Below, piece by piece: positions 27,399-27,477 of a stretch of DNA of 27,477 nt; the first letter of the stretch is position 1, and every line of letters begins with the position of its first letter. A model generated the notes under the pieces. The model was not told where the DNA came from, did not search any database, and saw only the letters and a program-made list of their open reading frames with translations. The position numbers and the translations under genes are program-made. The stretch covers positions 1 to 27,477 of the forward strand of contig NZ_JAUSCC010000075.1 of NCBI RefSeq assembly GCF_030651745.1. The letters are read 5' to 3'. The DNA comes from Methylophaga sp. GTDB lineage: Bacteria > Pseudomonadota > Gammaproteobacteria > Nitrosococcales > Methylophagaceae.

Positions 27399-27477
27399 AT
27401 GGCTACACGTAGACATTTAGCAAATGCAATCCGTGCGTTAAGTATGGATGCAGTGCAAAAAGCGAATTCCGGCCATC
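27399..27477 (+). CDS. tkt: Transketolase, N-terminal fragment cut by the window edge
   Basis: Only the first 26 codons are present. The residues RRHLANAIRALSMDAVQKAN and the following SGH are the near-invariant start of bacterial transketolase, where the His of SGHP takes part in substrate and cofactor binding. The enzyme uses thiamine diphosphate to move two-carbon units between sugar phosphates in the pentose phosphate, Calvin or ribulose monophosphate pathways. AGGAG (27384–27388) lies ten bases before the ATG. It follows the thioredoxin-like gene closely. Confidence 0.93.
   Translation, partial: MATRRHLANAIRALSMDAVQKANSGH

Overview
The window is a chromosomal segment of a Gram-negative gammaproteobacterium. 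The clearest signs are the gene orders gloB–yafS-like–rnhA–dnaQ and grpE–dnaK–dnaJ–dapB, several lipoproteins with lipoboxes, a class 2 pyrD, a PBP1b, and a type V autotransporter with an extended (ESPR) signal peptide. A secreted MxaD/SRPBCC-like protein and a seven-bladed YVTN propeller, both families often found with PQQ-dependent alcohol oxidation, together with a transketolase at the right edge, would fit a methylotroph such as Methylophaga. That assignment is inference; no methanol dehydrogenase lies in the window.

Layout. (1) 245–1914, minus: a NarL/LuxR-type two-component pair. It is divergent from (2) 2139–3972, plus: three exported proteins (BamE-like, MxaD-like, YVTN propeller). 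(3) 3996–6073, minus: mltD then trmL, with a recognisable promoter in front. (4) 6450–9152, plus: a tight run of a DUF2797 gene, pyrD and a small MscS channel. (5) 9149–9919, minus: gloB, overlapping mscS tail to tail. (6) 9944–15720, plus: a yafS-like methyltransferase, rnhA and dnaQ, then grpE and dnaK, each behind its own sigma-32 promoter, then dnaJ after a strong hairpin; a terminator closes dnaJ. dapB follows.

(7) 16654–23312 is the most accessory-looking part. It holds a lipoprotein alpha/beta hydrolase, a second two-component pair (membrane histidine kinase and OmpR-type regulator, directly abutting), a 495-base non-coding stretch with an operator-like palindrome and a repeated word, and a 1080-residue autotransporter. 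The autotransporter passenger has about eight 50-residue repeats and an Asn-Asp hexanucleotide microsatellite in front of the beta-barrel. Two hairpin terminators and a REP-like palindrome end this block.

(8) 23564–26481, minus: mrcB (PBP1b) followed by a TPR lipoprotein that is a good LpoP-type activator candidate. (9) 26815–27477, plus: a thioredoxin-fold protein behind a perfect 10-bp hairpin, then the first codons of transketolase.

No rRNA, tRNA, CRISPR array, insertion sequence or phage gene was seen. Most of the window is ordinary housekeeping sequence. The best leads are the autotransporter with its upstream sensor pair, the LpoP-like gene, the two-component/MxaD-like/propeller cluster, and the RNA hairpins in the heat-shock operon and before the thioredoxin–tkt unit.
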